A DNA stretch of 41,340 nucleotides from an uncultured Propionibacterium sp. GTDB lineage: Bacteria; Actinomycetota; Actinomycetes; Propionibacteriales; Propionibacteriaceae. The stretch lies in contig CALHWB010000023.1 in assembly GCA_938036835.1 (NCBI GenBank), positions 1 through 41,340 on the forward strand, given 5' to 3'. Positions 22,981-30,691 of the stretch are shown in pieces. A program made the translations under genes and the position numbers. The notes below the pieces were generated by a model, which saw nothing but the letters and a program-made list of their open reading frames with translations, was not told the DNA's origin and searched no databases. Within the stretch, counting starts at the first letter, position 1; every line of letters begins with the position of its first letter.

Positions 22981-24294
22981 ATGCTTTCTGTAGAATATCC
23001 ATACTATCGCGCAAGCGCACAACATTGGAGTCGGGATCTTGCCAGAATAAAGAGTTTGGGAATTAGAGCGGTCAGTTTTTATATCCCGTGGAGCTTTCAT
23101 GCTCAGTCGGAAGATGTATTTGATTTTCACGGTACAACTCATCCACAGGCTAACCTCACTGCCTTCCTCGAACAGGTTTCTAGTAACGATCTGGAACCAA
23201 TTGTCAAGGTTGGCCCCTATGTTCACGCCGAACTCAGGTACGGTGGCCTTCCTGAAGGCCTAGTCGGAGCGTCTAGCCCGCTGCAATCACGTACACGTAC
23301 CATAAGAAGCCAAGACCGGCTTCTTCCGGATCTTTGTGATGCGACATTTAAGGAAGGCTGGTCTAGATGGTTTGACCGCGTATTCAATTATCTGGGAACC
23401 ACTCATATCGGTACAGCGGGCCTTCATGTACAATTAGGTAATGAGGGATCGGTAGGTGAATTCTCGTTGTTTCTCGACGACGGATCTTTTTTCGAGCGCT
23501 GCATTGCCCCAGCATATGAAGCACTTCTTGAAACGGCTCCGAAAGATATCGCTCCCTTTTTCAATCTCTCGATACCGGAGGTACACGTCGACTCAGTACC
23601 GTGGGTAGAATGGGAGCGCCGGGTCTCTTTAATGCACGATACCTTTCCTGACGTGCCCCTGACAAGGACTGAATGGGCCGGGAACCCACTCGCCGATTAT
23701 GCTGCGCTGCAGCGGATCATCCGCTGCGCCGAAATTGGGCTTACGGACGTTGGGGAGGCTAATTGGGGATACACCTGGCGTTCCCCGCTATGGGGAGAAC
23801 CGGGAAATGCTCTCGGAAACTTTTTACTGGCCTGGGCGCTTGGCGCTAGACGATATAACATATACTCGGCATTTCAGACTTGTCACATTCCAAATAGTTT
23901 GAGGATGGAGCCTGCGTTCCTTTGCGAGCATGAGGGGCAGCCTGTGGATCACGAAGGTTGGTATCCTCACGCCGCCCCGCTTCGAGAGGGGGCCTCACAT
24001 GTTAATCCGCTGATCTTTGATCTGCTCCGCGTCCTAGAGATCAGCGATCATGATCCGGCATTTAGTCCGCAAGCCTGCGCAAGCTTCCGCGAGTCCGTTG
24101 ACCGTCAAGCGAGTACAGACTTTCACGCGATTGCCCGGCGCGAATCAGACGAAGCCACCGTCATTCCCTTCACTCGATCTGGCAAGGCTCGGAATTTCGC
24201 AATAAACCCAGAATCCGAGTTTGCGAACCTTCCCGAACGCTTTTCCAGCCTCGGTGTTGCCCAGTTACCTCCAAAGTCTTATCGTCTGCTATAG
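22981..24294 (+). CDS. GH35-like glycoside hydrolase
   Basis: A 437-aa protein similar to GH35 beta-galactosidases. Marks are the start WSRDLARIKSLGIRAVSFYI with PWSFH, then VKVGPYVHAELRYGGLP, QLGNEGS (Glu155, acid/base) and RTEWAGN (Glu231, nucleophile). It has only the catalytic barrel and a short tail; usual GH35 enzymes carry several C-terminal beta domains. No signal peptide is present, so it is cytoplasmic. AGGAG lies 5 nt before ATG 22981. Within the operon it could remove a sugar from a glycosylated intermediate, act on the compound's target sugar, or be a resistant copy of the enzyme that the product inhibits. These roles are inference. Confidence 0.7.
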   Translation: MLSVEYPYYRASAQHWSRDLARIKSLGIRAVSFYIPWSFHAQSEDVFDFHGTTHPQANLTAFLEQVSSNDLEPIVKVGPYVHAELRYGGLPEGLVGASSPLQSRTRTIRSQDRLLPDLCDATFKEGWSRWFDRVFNYLGTTHIGTAGLHVQLGNEGSVGEFSLFLDDGSFFERCIAPAYEALLETAPKDIAPFFNLSIPEVHVDSVPWVEWERRVSLMHDTFPDVPLTRTEWAGNPLADYAALQRIIRCAEIGLTDVGEANWGYTWRSPLWGEPGNALGNFLLAWALGARRYNIYSAFQTCHIPNSLRMEPAFLCEHEGQPVDHEGWYPHAAPLREGASHVNPLIFDLLRVLEISDHDPAFSPQACASFRESVDRQASTDFHAIARRESDEATVIPFTRSGKARNFAINPESEFANLPERFSSLGVAQLPPKSYRLL

Positions 24295-24312
24295 GAAGTC
24301 GTAGGGGTTGTT

Positions 24313-25482
24313 ATGGCGAACTCGTTTTCGAGGATCCAGGTTGCGGGCTTTCTGCTTTCATTTTTCATGATTGGTGTGGTTCAGGCACTCTACGGCCCAC
24401 TTCTCGGCAGCTTTATGGGCAGCATGCATATTAGCTATGCGCAAGCCGGATCGTTGCTTGGCGTACATTTTATCGGTGCCCTGTTAGGCGTTTTAGCCTT
24501 TCGCCCAGCTGAACGACACGGCTTTAATCCAAGGCTTTTGCTCCGGATTTCATTATCGTGCATGATATTAGGTTCCGCCGGTGTTGCCTGTGCCCCCAAC
24601 TTCTTCACGCTCTTGATGGCCGACTTTATCTGCGGGCTCGGGTTTGGCGGTATCGACTACGGGCTTAACTATATTTTTTCTTCCGTGTTTCCGGCAAGAC
24701 GTGCCACGGCAATGCTTAATCTTCTCAATGGCTGCTTCGGAGTCGGTGCAATTGCCGGCCCCGGGCTCGCTCTGCTCGCTGGCTATTCCGTAGTCGGCGC
24801 GTTCTTACTGTTTAGCGCCGGCTGTGCAGTGTGTTTCGCACTTCTGCTATCGCTCCCTGCTATCCATCTCGTGCAAGGCGGGGATCGGCCGGATACCGAT
24901 TTGCGGCATACCCTCGTTTCTGTCAGATCGATTCGAGGTATCGCTATTGTCGCCTTGTTCCTGATTCTTTACATCTTCCATGTTGGCGCAGAAACCGGCA
25001 TCGGTGGCTGGGGGCAATCGTATCTTGAATGGCGGAGCTATTCGAGCGAATCGGCAACCAATTTCGTCATGGCTTTCTGGCTTGCCATGACGGTCAGTCG
25101 TTTTTTGGTAATTCCATTAGCGAAACGCTTCTCCGGCCAACTGATCGTAGGCGTATGTCTTGCAGGTATGACGATTTCGCTGCTCGCGCCTTTGCTGCAC
25201 GCCTATGACGGTGTGGCGTTTGTGGCCGCAGGCCTTTTTATCGGCCCCATCTTCCCGACGTGCATCCCGTGGCTTAAGGCTTCGCTAGAAGCGAGTGGCG
25301 GTGTACTTTCTGTCGTCATTGCCTTATCCATGCTCGGCGGTGTGGTTTTTCCTCCATTGATCGGGGCCTTGATCGCGAATTGGGGCTTCCTATCGATAGC
25401 AGTCGTCGTGTTTGTCTTGACCTTGACAATGTTCGTTTCATATTTTGCCTTGCTACGTACAACCAGAGTTGCAACTCGGTAG
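24313..25482 (+). CDS. MFS transporter, fucose-permease-like
   Basis: A 389-aa protein with about twelve hydrophobic helices in two halves joined by a polar segment near residues 190-205 (VQGGDRPDTD). MFS features include LLGVHFIGALLGVLAFRP with the following basic loop (AERHGF) between helices 2 and 3, and MADFICGLGFGGIDYG. The overall pattern resembles the FucP/sugar-permease branch, which moves sugars or sugar-like compounds with protons. It is last in the operon, 18 nt after the glycosidase gene, and is the obvious candidate for export (or uptake) of the product. The direction of transport cannot be told from the sequence. Confidence 0.8.
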   Translation: MANSFSRIQVAGFLLSFFMIGVVQALYGPLLGSFMGSMHISYAQAGSLLGVHFIGALLGVLAFRPAERHGFNPRLLLRISLSCMILGSAGVACAPNFFTLLMADFICGLGFGGIDYGLNYIFSSVFPARRATAMLNLLNGCFGVGAIAGPGLALLAGYSVVGAFLLFSAGCAVCFALLLSLPAIHLVQGGDRPDTDLRHTLVSVRSIRGIAIVALFLILYIFHVGAETGIGGWGQSYLEWRSYSSESATNFVMAFWLAMTVSRFLVIPLAKRFSGQLIVGVCLAGMTISLLAPLLHAYDGVAFVAAGLFIGPIFPTCIPWLKASLEASGGVLSVVIALSMLGGVVFPPLIGALIANWGFLSIAVVVFVLTLTMFVSYFALLRTTRVATR

Positions 25483-25537
25483 GTTTGAGGGAGACGGGGT
25501 ACGAGTTGTCCGACGACCAGGACCGGGAGAATGAATC

Positions 25538-25660
25538 GTGGGCACTGACTTGAAGCCTAGCTGGGAGACGGCCGAGGTACTGGTGCTGGTGAAGACCTAC
25601 CCGGCCCCATCCGCCAGACATGGGGAGACGGCCTGCATGGCGGGCGTGCGGCTTGGGTGA
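25538..25660 (+). pseudogene. N-terminal fragment of a conserved protein
   Basis: A 40-codon frame from GTG 25538 reads AEVLVLVKTYPAPSARHGET and ACMAGVRLG before a stop. The VLVKTYP.PS..H.ET pattern is one I associate with the start of a longer conserved hypothetical protein of unknown function in bacteria. GGGAG lies upstream. The match ends where the A/T-rich Firmicutes-like block begins, so the gene seems cut there. Confidence 0.4.
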
Positions 25661-25726
25661 CAATTAGCAGATACGCGCTGAATTTGCCGCAAGGTTTCCC
25701 GGCCTTTAAGCCCATTTCCGTAAATA

Positions 25727-26692
25727 TCATGCCTGCGCTCCCTTTTCTGTGCCCCTTGCCCGCGCTTCCCTCATATATTTTCCTGCATCCGCTTCAAGCT
25801 TCCGATAATTTGGATATCCGGACTGATGCGCATCATAAAACCGCTTCAAGCCATCATTCAGCGCCGACATCTCTTCGACTGCATTCAATGCGTGATCGGA
25901 GGCGCAAATTTTCCCGATGACTGTCGAACACATCACCTTATATATGAAATAGCACAACCTTCTGTATCTGTCGGAGCGGAAGCCCTTATCCGATTTCGGC
26001 AGGATTTCATGCCCTGCGGTTTCAATTGCCTCATACCCTTCGATGTTGGCATCAATGATACGGTTCAGGTATGCTCTGTTGTTCTTGATCTTCTTCAAAT
26101 TCCCGTCACAGTAGTAGCAGGCAAAGGCTATGGGCACTACAAATGCAGCATGGCACAGCAGATAGTCTTCCATATTAGGCTGATAGGTTGCTTTTATCTT
26201 TGAGCCTTCAAAAATTCTCTTTATAAGTGACTCGTTGGAAGGACACTCCTCTATCTGACCGATCATGATCTTTCGTAAAGATATGGACACAACTCTGTCC
26301 TTCTCTCTGTGCCCTGCCGCCATATTGAAGCCAAATAAGACGTTCTTACCCTTTAGCTTTCCAGCATACTCCCTAGCAGAGAGGTTGTTGCCAATCAGAA
26401 CGATATTTTTCGATGCATTTTCAGTCAATATAGGAACAACGCTATCCAGTTGCGTATACCGCATCGCAACGAAGATCGCATCGTATACATCCTCTTGCTT
26501 CAGCTCACGGATGATGGGAATGTGGTATTTCCTCTTTCGAAAAGAAAATATCGGAGCAATGATCAGGCCGTCCTTTTCCAGACTATCCGCCCACTCGCCC
26601 CTTGCCAATACCGTAACATCCTTGCCGGAGGAATACAGCTCCGCGGCCAGATTTGCGCCAATGACACCCGCGCCGTATACCAGAATCCTCAT
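25727..26692 (-). CDS. Ketopantoate reductase (PanE/ApbA)-like protein
   Basis: A 321-aa protein. The N-terminal Rossmann domain begins ILVYGAGVIGANLAAEL (NAD(P) loop, residues 3-19), with VFVAMRYTQLDSVV and IGNNLSAREYAG as in the ketopantoate reductase family. The helical C-terminal domain contains Lys/Asn-rich stretches such as KKIKNNRAYLNRIID. True PanE makes pantoate for CoA, but this divergent group is often only annotated as family protein, and the substrate is open. Codon use is A/T-rich and Lys/Ile-heavy, like clostridial genes and unlike everything to the right. Its start overlaps the 68-aa ORF by 4 nt, so it is third or last in a minus-strand operon. Confidence 0.8.
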   Translation of the reverse strand: MRILVYGAGVIGANLAAELYSSGKDVTVLARGEWADSLEKDGLIIAPIFSFRKRKYHIPIIRELKQEDVYDAIFVAMRYTQLDSVVPILTENASKNIVLIGNNLSAREYAGKLKGKNVLFGFNMAAGHREKDRVVSISLRKIMIGQIEECPSNESLIKRIFEGSKIKATYQPNMEDYLLCHAAFVVPIAFACYYCDGNLKKIKNNRAYLNRIIDANIEGYEAIETAGHEILPKSDKGFRSDRYRRLCYFIYKVMCSTVIGKICASDHALNAVEEMSALNDGLKRFYDAHQSGYPNYRKLEADAGKYMREARARGTEKGAQA

Positions 26693-26895
26693 TCTTCATC
26701 CTCTCTCCTGATCACCTTGCAATGTTCTGTCTCGCTGCTGAAAGTTTGCAGAAATCCCCGCAGCTTCAGATGCTCCTGTTTCCAATTCTTAGGGTTCCTA
26801 GCGAATCGCTCCGAAAGCGCAGTGTCGTCTACAGTCTTTTCTACGGGAATAGAATCTGTATGATTCTTTGGATCATATCCGTCAGGTGTGACCAA
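26689..26895 (-). CDS. Small hydrophilic protein, Firmicutes-like operon
   Basis: A 68-aa charged protein of unknown function (TPDGYDPKNHTDSIPVEKTV, then ARNPKNWKQEHLKLRGFLQT). The start is TTG 26895, two nucleotides after the stop of the methyltransferase-like gene, with GGAGG about 10 nt upstream. It ends in a 4-nt overlap (ATGA) with the ketopantoate-reductase-like gene. The two-sided coupling is the main reason to accept it. I recognise no domain. Confidence 0.5.
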   Translation of the reverse strand: MVTPDGYDPKNHTDSIPVEKTVDDTALSERFARNPKNWKQEHLKLRGFLQTFSSETEHCKVIRREDEE

Positions 26896-26896
26896 T

Positions 26897-27394
26897 TCAC
26901 CCTCGCCTCCAGGGTATGCACCGATTCACCCTCTCTTTGTATTCTGTGTACGCCGCACCATATAGATCAAGAAGCCATTTCTCTTCGGTGTATTCTAGCG
27001 TTATCGTCATAATTCCCCAGTTGATAAATGGGACAATCAACAGCCATGCATTATGCCACATAAGGCTTATCCCGGTTATCAGGATCCACAATCCGCTATA
27101 CATGGGATTCCTGACCCAGGCGTAGACACCGTCCGTTTTCAGTTTGTTTTCGGCTATGTTATTGTCCATGTCGGAACGCAGCGCTCCGGTAAACCAGATG
27201 AGGATACCTAAAGCAATCAGTATTCCGGCGGCAATCCGAAAAATCAACTTCCATGGACCTGCCAGAATTCCAATCTTCAGCACACAGCAAAAAAGAATGA
27301 TTCCTGCTATAGTGACAGCTGCCATTACGAAAACAAAGTACGGTCCTATCCCGTAAAGAGGCAGCTTCTGACCGTCCTTAACAAAATCTTTCAT
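26897..27394 (-). CDS. Isoprenylcysteine carboxyl methyltransferase-like membrane protein
   Basis: A 165-aa membrane protein with three to four helices. The C-terminal half has the ICMT/PEMT-type pattern: GVYAWVRNPMYSGLWILITG (VRNPMY being the SAM-binding hallmark), then EYTEEKWLLDLYGAAYTEYK and a final VNRCIPW. Bacterial members methylate unknown small or lipid substrates, with SAM bound at the membrane face. AAGGAG lies 6 nt before ATG 27394. It heads the run of coupled genes leading to the ketopantoate-reductase-like gene. Base composition marks it as foreign. Confidence 0.8.
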   Translation of the reverse strand: MKDFVKDGQKLPLYGIGPYFVFVMAAVTIAGIILFCCVLKIGILAGPWKLIFRIAAGILIALGILIWFTGALRSDMDNNIAENKLKTDGVYAWVRNPMYSGLWILITGISLMWHNAWLLIVPFINWGIMTITLEYTEEKWLLDLYGAAYTEYKERVNRCIPWRRG

Positions 27395-27404
27395 GTCGCA
27401 CTCC

Positions 27405-27505
27405 TTAGAACAGGCTGCATGCCCAGGCGATTACTGCCGATATGGGAATAACAAGAATGCAAAGACCATAATGAGCCATCCGATGGTACGTGCACTGCGG
27501 AGCCG
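27405..27505 (-). other. Short gap, possible tiny membrane peptide
   Basis: On the minus strand a 24-codon frame starting near 27485 encodes MAHYGLCILVIPISAVIAWA plus four residues, a single hydrophobic helix, ending just before the Shine-Dalgarno sequence of the methyltransferase-like gene. It has no clear Shine-Dalgarno sequence of its own and may be the tail of a broken gene. Confidence 0.25.
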
Positions 27506-27724
27506 TTATTCCTTTGGTTGTATCACCACCTGAATATCTTTCGGCGCAGATCCAAACATCTTTTTATCCTGCATGAATGCCACTGCTGCCAGAATCATCA
27601 GAAACAGACCCGCCATCGGCAGCGTAGCGCATATCAGCGTTATCCTCACACGTTCCTCATCTATAGGCTCCGGCTTTCCCGTGATCGCCCCGATTCGGCA
27701 CAATAATGTGATACTGTCCTTCAA
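27506..27724 (-). pseudogene. Small membrane protein, probably 5'-truncated
   Basis: The A/T-rich part of this frame encodes LKDSITLLCRIGAITGKPEP, then one hydrophobic helix (ITLICATLPMAGLFLMILAA) and a tail ending DIQVVIQPKE. The frame stays open into GC-rich native DNA beyond 27730, where the sequence changes character, and no convincing start lies on the A/T-rich side except TTG 27724 without a Shine-Dalgarno sequence. The gene is most likely cut by the island's right edge. Function unknown. Confidence 0.45.
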
Positions 27725-27923
27725 AATTAGGTAGCGGCGACCCGGACAGCTCAAGCGGTCATGTCGTTCGGTGAGGTCGGGGCTTGCTAGGGCAACATCG
27801 GCCCGATGGTCCCGATGGTTGGGTTTCCTAGGTCTCAGCACAACCCTTTCCCGGTTAGACGATGAATCCGCTGCGCCCGGGCTGACCGATTATGCTTGCC
27901 CGCGATCTGCGGTCCGACCGAAC

Positions 27924-28535
27924 TCAAGCAGCCCAGTCCCCGAGCGCTCCTTCGAGGGCGCCCAGCGCGGCTTCGATCAGCGGCCAGCGCTCGTCAGGCG
28001 GGCAGCCGGCATCCACCCAGCGCAGGCAGGCGACATCCAGAAAACCAAGATAGCCCCATAGCGCGTAGTCGTGGCGGGCGTGCTTGCCCGGTTGCAGCAG
28101 ATCGGCCAGGCCAGCCACATACTGCTGCCGGGCCTGGGCTCGCAATTCGGCAACCGCCGCCGGCTCCATGCCGGGCCGCCGCAGAGGCAGCGCCCAGGCC
28201 TGCGGATGACTGGCGATGTGATCCAGGTAGATCGCGGTGACCGCCTTGAGCCGTTCCCGCGCGGCCAGCCCGGCTGGCAGCCCGGCCAGGCATTGGGCCT
28301 GACGGTCGGCCAACTCGGCGATCGCCAACCGCACCACCTCCCCGTAGAGCTCCTCCTTGCTTGTAAAATAGCGGTAGACTAGTGCATTCGACGCCCCGAC
28401 GGATGCTGCGATGGTGGCTATGGTGACCTCGGGATAGGGCTGGGTGGTGAAGGCTTCGATGGCAGCGGACAAGATGGCGGCCCGGCGCGCACCGGGTGCC
28501 AGCCGGCGGCGAGGTTTGCGATCGCTGCGAACCAT
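27924..28535 (-). CDS. TetR/AcrR-family transcriptional regulator
   Basis: A 203-aa regulator. The N-terminal helix-turn-helix is clear: RRAAILSAAIEAFTTQPYPE, VTIATIAASVGASNALVYRY and FTSKEELYGE (about residues 17-65). The remaining helices form the ligand-binding domain, with Trp/Arg-rich surfaces but no recognisable ligand signature. I place the start at ATG 28535 because TAGGAT (28543-28548, minus strand) lies exactly 7 nt upstream; an ATG 9 nt earlier is possible. It is divergent from the GH13 gene, whose start is about 70 nt away, so it probably controls that gene and itself. Confidence 0.9.
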   Translation of the reverse strand: MVRSDRKPRRRLAPGARRAAILSAAIEAFTTQPYPEVTIATIAASVGASNALVYRYFTSKEELYGEVVRLAIAELADRQAQCLAGLPAGLAARERLKAVTAIYLDHIASHPQAWALPLRRPGMEPAAVAELRAQARQQYVAGLADLLQPGKHARHDYALWGYLGFLDVACLRWVDAGCPPDERWPLIEAALGALEGALGDWAA

Positions 28536-28542
28536 GTTGACC

Positions 28543-28586
28543 ATCCTAGCGCTATTGAACTAGCATCACTAGAGCACTTGTTGAAC
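28543..28586. promoter_or_regulatory. Divergent promoter region of tetR-like and GH13 genes
   Basis: It holds a minus-strand -10 box TAGGAT (ATCCTA at 28543-28548), the palindrome TAGCGCTA (28547-28554), two direct TTGAAC copies (28555-28560 and 28581-28586), and a plus-strand -10 candidate TAGCAT (28561-28566). The palindrome overlaps the regulator's own -10 box, where a TetR dimer would repress. Confidence 0.45.
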
Positions 28587-28607
28587 GAGAGTCAGTAAGG
28601 AGTGACG

Positions 28608-29852
28608 ATGGACTGGGTCAAGCATGCGATCTGGTGGCAGGTATATCCCCTGGGGTTTTGCGGCGCGCCGATCCGCGAACCCGATCCCGCTCCCGGGCCG
28701 CGGCTGCGACGCCTGCTGAACTGGTTGGACTATGCGATCTCGCTGGGCTCCTCAGGCCTGCTGCTCGGCCCGATCTTCACCGCCGAAACCCACGGCTATG
28801 ACACGCTCGACCATTTTGCCATCGACCCCCGGCTGGGCAGCCTGGCCGATTTCGACGACCTGGTGTCCGGTTGCCGGCAACGCGGCCTGCGACTGCTGTT
28901 GGACGGAGTGTTCAGCCACGTCGGCGCCCGGCACCCCGACCTACTCCGGGCGCTTCAGGATGGCCCCGGCAGTCCCCAGGCCGCGCTGTTCGACATCGAT
29001 TGGGACACCCCGGGCGGACCGCGTCCGAGGGTCTTCGAGGGGCACGACTCGCTGGTCCGGCTGAATCACGCCAACGAGCAAACCGTCGCCCAGGTGACGC
29101 GGATCATGAACCACTGGCTCGACCGGGGCATCGACGGCTGGCGGCTCGACGCCGCGTACTCGGTGCCCCCCGAGTTCTGGGCGAACGTGCTGCCCAGGGT
29201 TCGCGAGCGGCATCCGCAGGCCTGGTTCCTGGGCGAGGTCATCCACGGCGACTATGTGCAGTTCGTGGCCTCCTCTACCGTGGACTCGGTCACCCAATAC
29301 GAACTGTGGAAGGCGATCTGGTCGGCGATCAAGGATCGCAACCTGTTCGAACTCGATTGGGCCCTGCAACGCCACAACGACTTCCTGACCCACTTCACCC
29401 CCAATACCTTCATCGGCAACCATGACGTGTCGCGCATCGCCAGCACCATCGGCCAGGACGCCGCCGTGAGCGCATTGGCCATCCTGCTCACCGTCGGCGG
29501 CATTCCCACCATCTATTACGGGGATGAGCAGGGCTATACCGGCCTGAAGGAGGAGCGCCTCGGTGGCGACGACGAGATCCGGCCCCCCTACTGCGATCGC
29601 CCTGATCAACTCGCCGATTGGGGCCAGCACGTCTTCCGCGCCCACCAGGAACTGATCGGACTACGCCGCCGCAATGCCTGGCTGACCACCGCCCGCACCG
29701 TTCCCCTCCAGGTGGAGAACACCCGTTACCGCTACCGCGTCGCCGCCACCGACGGCGATGCCCACCTGGATGTCGAGATCGATCTCGCCGGCAAGCCAAC
29801 GGCCACGATTCGCGATCGCTCCGGCGAGATCCTCTGGACCCAGTACCGCTGA
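28608..29852 (+). CDS. GH13 alpha-amylase family enzyme
   Basis: A 414-aa glycoside hydrolase of family 13. The four conserved regions are present: LLLDGVFSHVG (about 97-107), GWRLDAAY (nucleophile Asp181), FLGEVIHG (acid/base Glu210) and FIGNHDVSR (Asp273). No signal peptide is seen, so it works in the cytoplasm, probably on malto-oligosaccharides or other short alpha-glucans. It is short for the family, with a minimal domain B and a reduced C-terminal domain. I take ATG 28608: AAGGAG (28597-28602) lies 5 nt upstream and overlaps the earlier in-frame GTG. It is divergent from the TetR gene, its likely regulator. Confidence 0.88.
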   Translation: MDWVKHAIWWQVYPLGFCGAPIREPDPAPGPRLRRLLNWLDYAISLGSSGLLLGPIFTAETHGYDTLDHFAIDPRLGSLADFDDLVSGCRQRGLRLLLDGVFSHVGARHPDLLRALQDGPGSPQAALFDIDWDTPGGPRPRVFEGHDSLVRLNHANEQTVAQVTRIMNHWLDRGIDGWRLDAAYSVPPEFWANVLPRVRERHPQAWFLGEVIHGDYVQFVASSTVDSVTQYELWKAIWSAIKDRNLFELDWALQRHNDFLTHFTPNTFIGNHDVSRIASTIGQDAAVSALAILLTVGGIPTIYYGDEQGYTGLKEERLGGDDEIRPPYCDRPDQLADWGQHVFRAHQELIGLRRRNAWLTTARTVPLQVENTRYRYRVAATDGDAHLDVEIDLAGKPTATIRDRSGEILWTQYR

Positions 29853-30006
29853 GTTCACCCGGCACGGGGTACCCGGCCGCGGACCCGTAAGGCCCGTCGT
29901 CTGGGCGATCGGGCAGAACGCGTGCCGGCCGCGTTGGCCAGCCGGCCGCTGCGCTGTGGGCGAAATCGGGACGCGCCACCCGCACCGCGGGACCAAGAAT
30001 GGATGC

Positions 30007-30504
30007 ATGGCTACCGTTACCTTCGATTCCCAGCCCTTCCGGACCGCCGGCGAGTTGCCGGCTACCGGTCAGCCCGCTCCCGCCTTCGAGCTCGTCGGTT
30101 CCGATCTCGGCGCTGTCACCCTGGACCAGTTCGCCGGCAAGCGCGTGGTGCTCAACGTGTTTCCCAGTCTCGACACCCCGGTCTGCGCCACCAGCGTGCG
30201 TACCTTCAATCGGCTGGCCGCGGGGCTGGACAACACGGTCGTCCTATCGGTGAGCATGGACCTGCCTTTCGCGCAGGGCCGGTTTTGCACCACCGAAGGC
30301 ATCGAGAACGTCGTGCCTGCCTCCGCATTCCGGTCTTCCTTCGGCACCGACTACGGCGTCAGGCTGGTCGATGGCCCACTGGCCGGCCTGTTGGCCCGGG
30401 CGGTGGTCGTGGTGGATGCCGCGGGACAGGTGATCCACTCCGAACTCGTGCCGGAGATCACCGCCGAACCCGACTATCCGGCCGCCCTCGCCGCCCTCGA
30501 CTGA
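30007..30504 (+). CDS. tpx: Thiol peroxidase
   Basis: A 165-aa peroxiredoxin of the Tpx class, reducing peroxides with electrons from thioredoxin in the cytoplasm. The peroxidatic Cys60 stands in SLDTPVCATSVRTFN and the resolving Cys94 in GRFCTTEGIENV, at the spacing usual for Tpx; SMDLPFAQ (about 83-90) is also diagnostic. Full length. ATG 30007 has no Shine-Dalgarno sequence; AAGAAT 6 nt upstream could be a leaderless -10 box. The gene is followed by a strong hairpin, so it forms its own unit. Confidence 0.95.
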   Translation: MATVTFDSQPFRTAGELPATGQPAPAFELVGSDLGAVTLDQFAGKRVVLNVFPSLDTPVCATSVRTFNRLAAGLDNTVVLSVSMDLPFAQGRFCTTEGIENVVPASAFRSSFGTDYGVRLVDGPLAGLLARAVVVVDAAGQVIHSELVPEITAEPDYPAALAALD

Positions 30505-30554
30505 ATCGGCGTCCTCGCCCGGATCGTCCCCCGTGACGGCCTGACAACGGCCTG

Positions 30555-30589
30555 ATGGTCCTGTTCCGATCCGCTCGGGGCAGGACCAT
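30555..30589 (+). terminator. Hairpin after tpx
   Basis: ATGGTCCTG (30555-30563) pairs with CAGGACCAT (30581-30589), and CCGA/TCGG pair inside the loop. It starts 50 nt beyond the stop codon. Confidence 0.65.
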
Positions 30590-30678
30590 TCGCCGGCCGC
30601 CCGGTACACCGCACCCATGCCCCGCCGCTCGACAAGGCAAGGGCCACCGGCCCATGCCATCTGCAACGGATCGAATGG

Positions 30679-30684
30679 GATAAT
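30679..30684 (+). promoter_or_regulatory. -10 box GATAAT, leaderless start
   Basis: GATAAT ends 7 nt before ATG 30692, the same spacing as at other leaderless starts in the window. No Shine-Dalgarno sequence is present. Confidence 0.5.
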
Positions 30685-30691
30685 GGGCTCC

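Noticed and set aside
19131..25482. Aminocyclitol or kanosamine pathway as explanation of the operon
   Set aside because: Those pathways use DegT-type aminotransferases and GFO/IDH-type dehydrogenases; here the aminotransferase is class III and the dehydrogenase is a zinc MDR, as in azasugar clusters. It remains the main alternative.
14897..27900. Search for a second copy of the tRNA-Gly 3' end as attachment site
   Set aside because: By eye no repeat of GGGTTCGATTCCCG was found at the right edge of the island or elsewhere in it.
27735..27923. Insertion-sequence end near the right island boundary
   Set aside because: The stretch has a few imperfect symmetric words but no transposase, no clear terminal inverted repeat pair and no target duplication.
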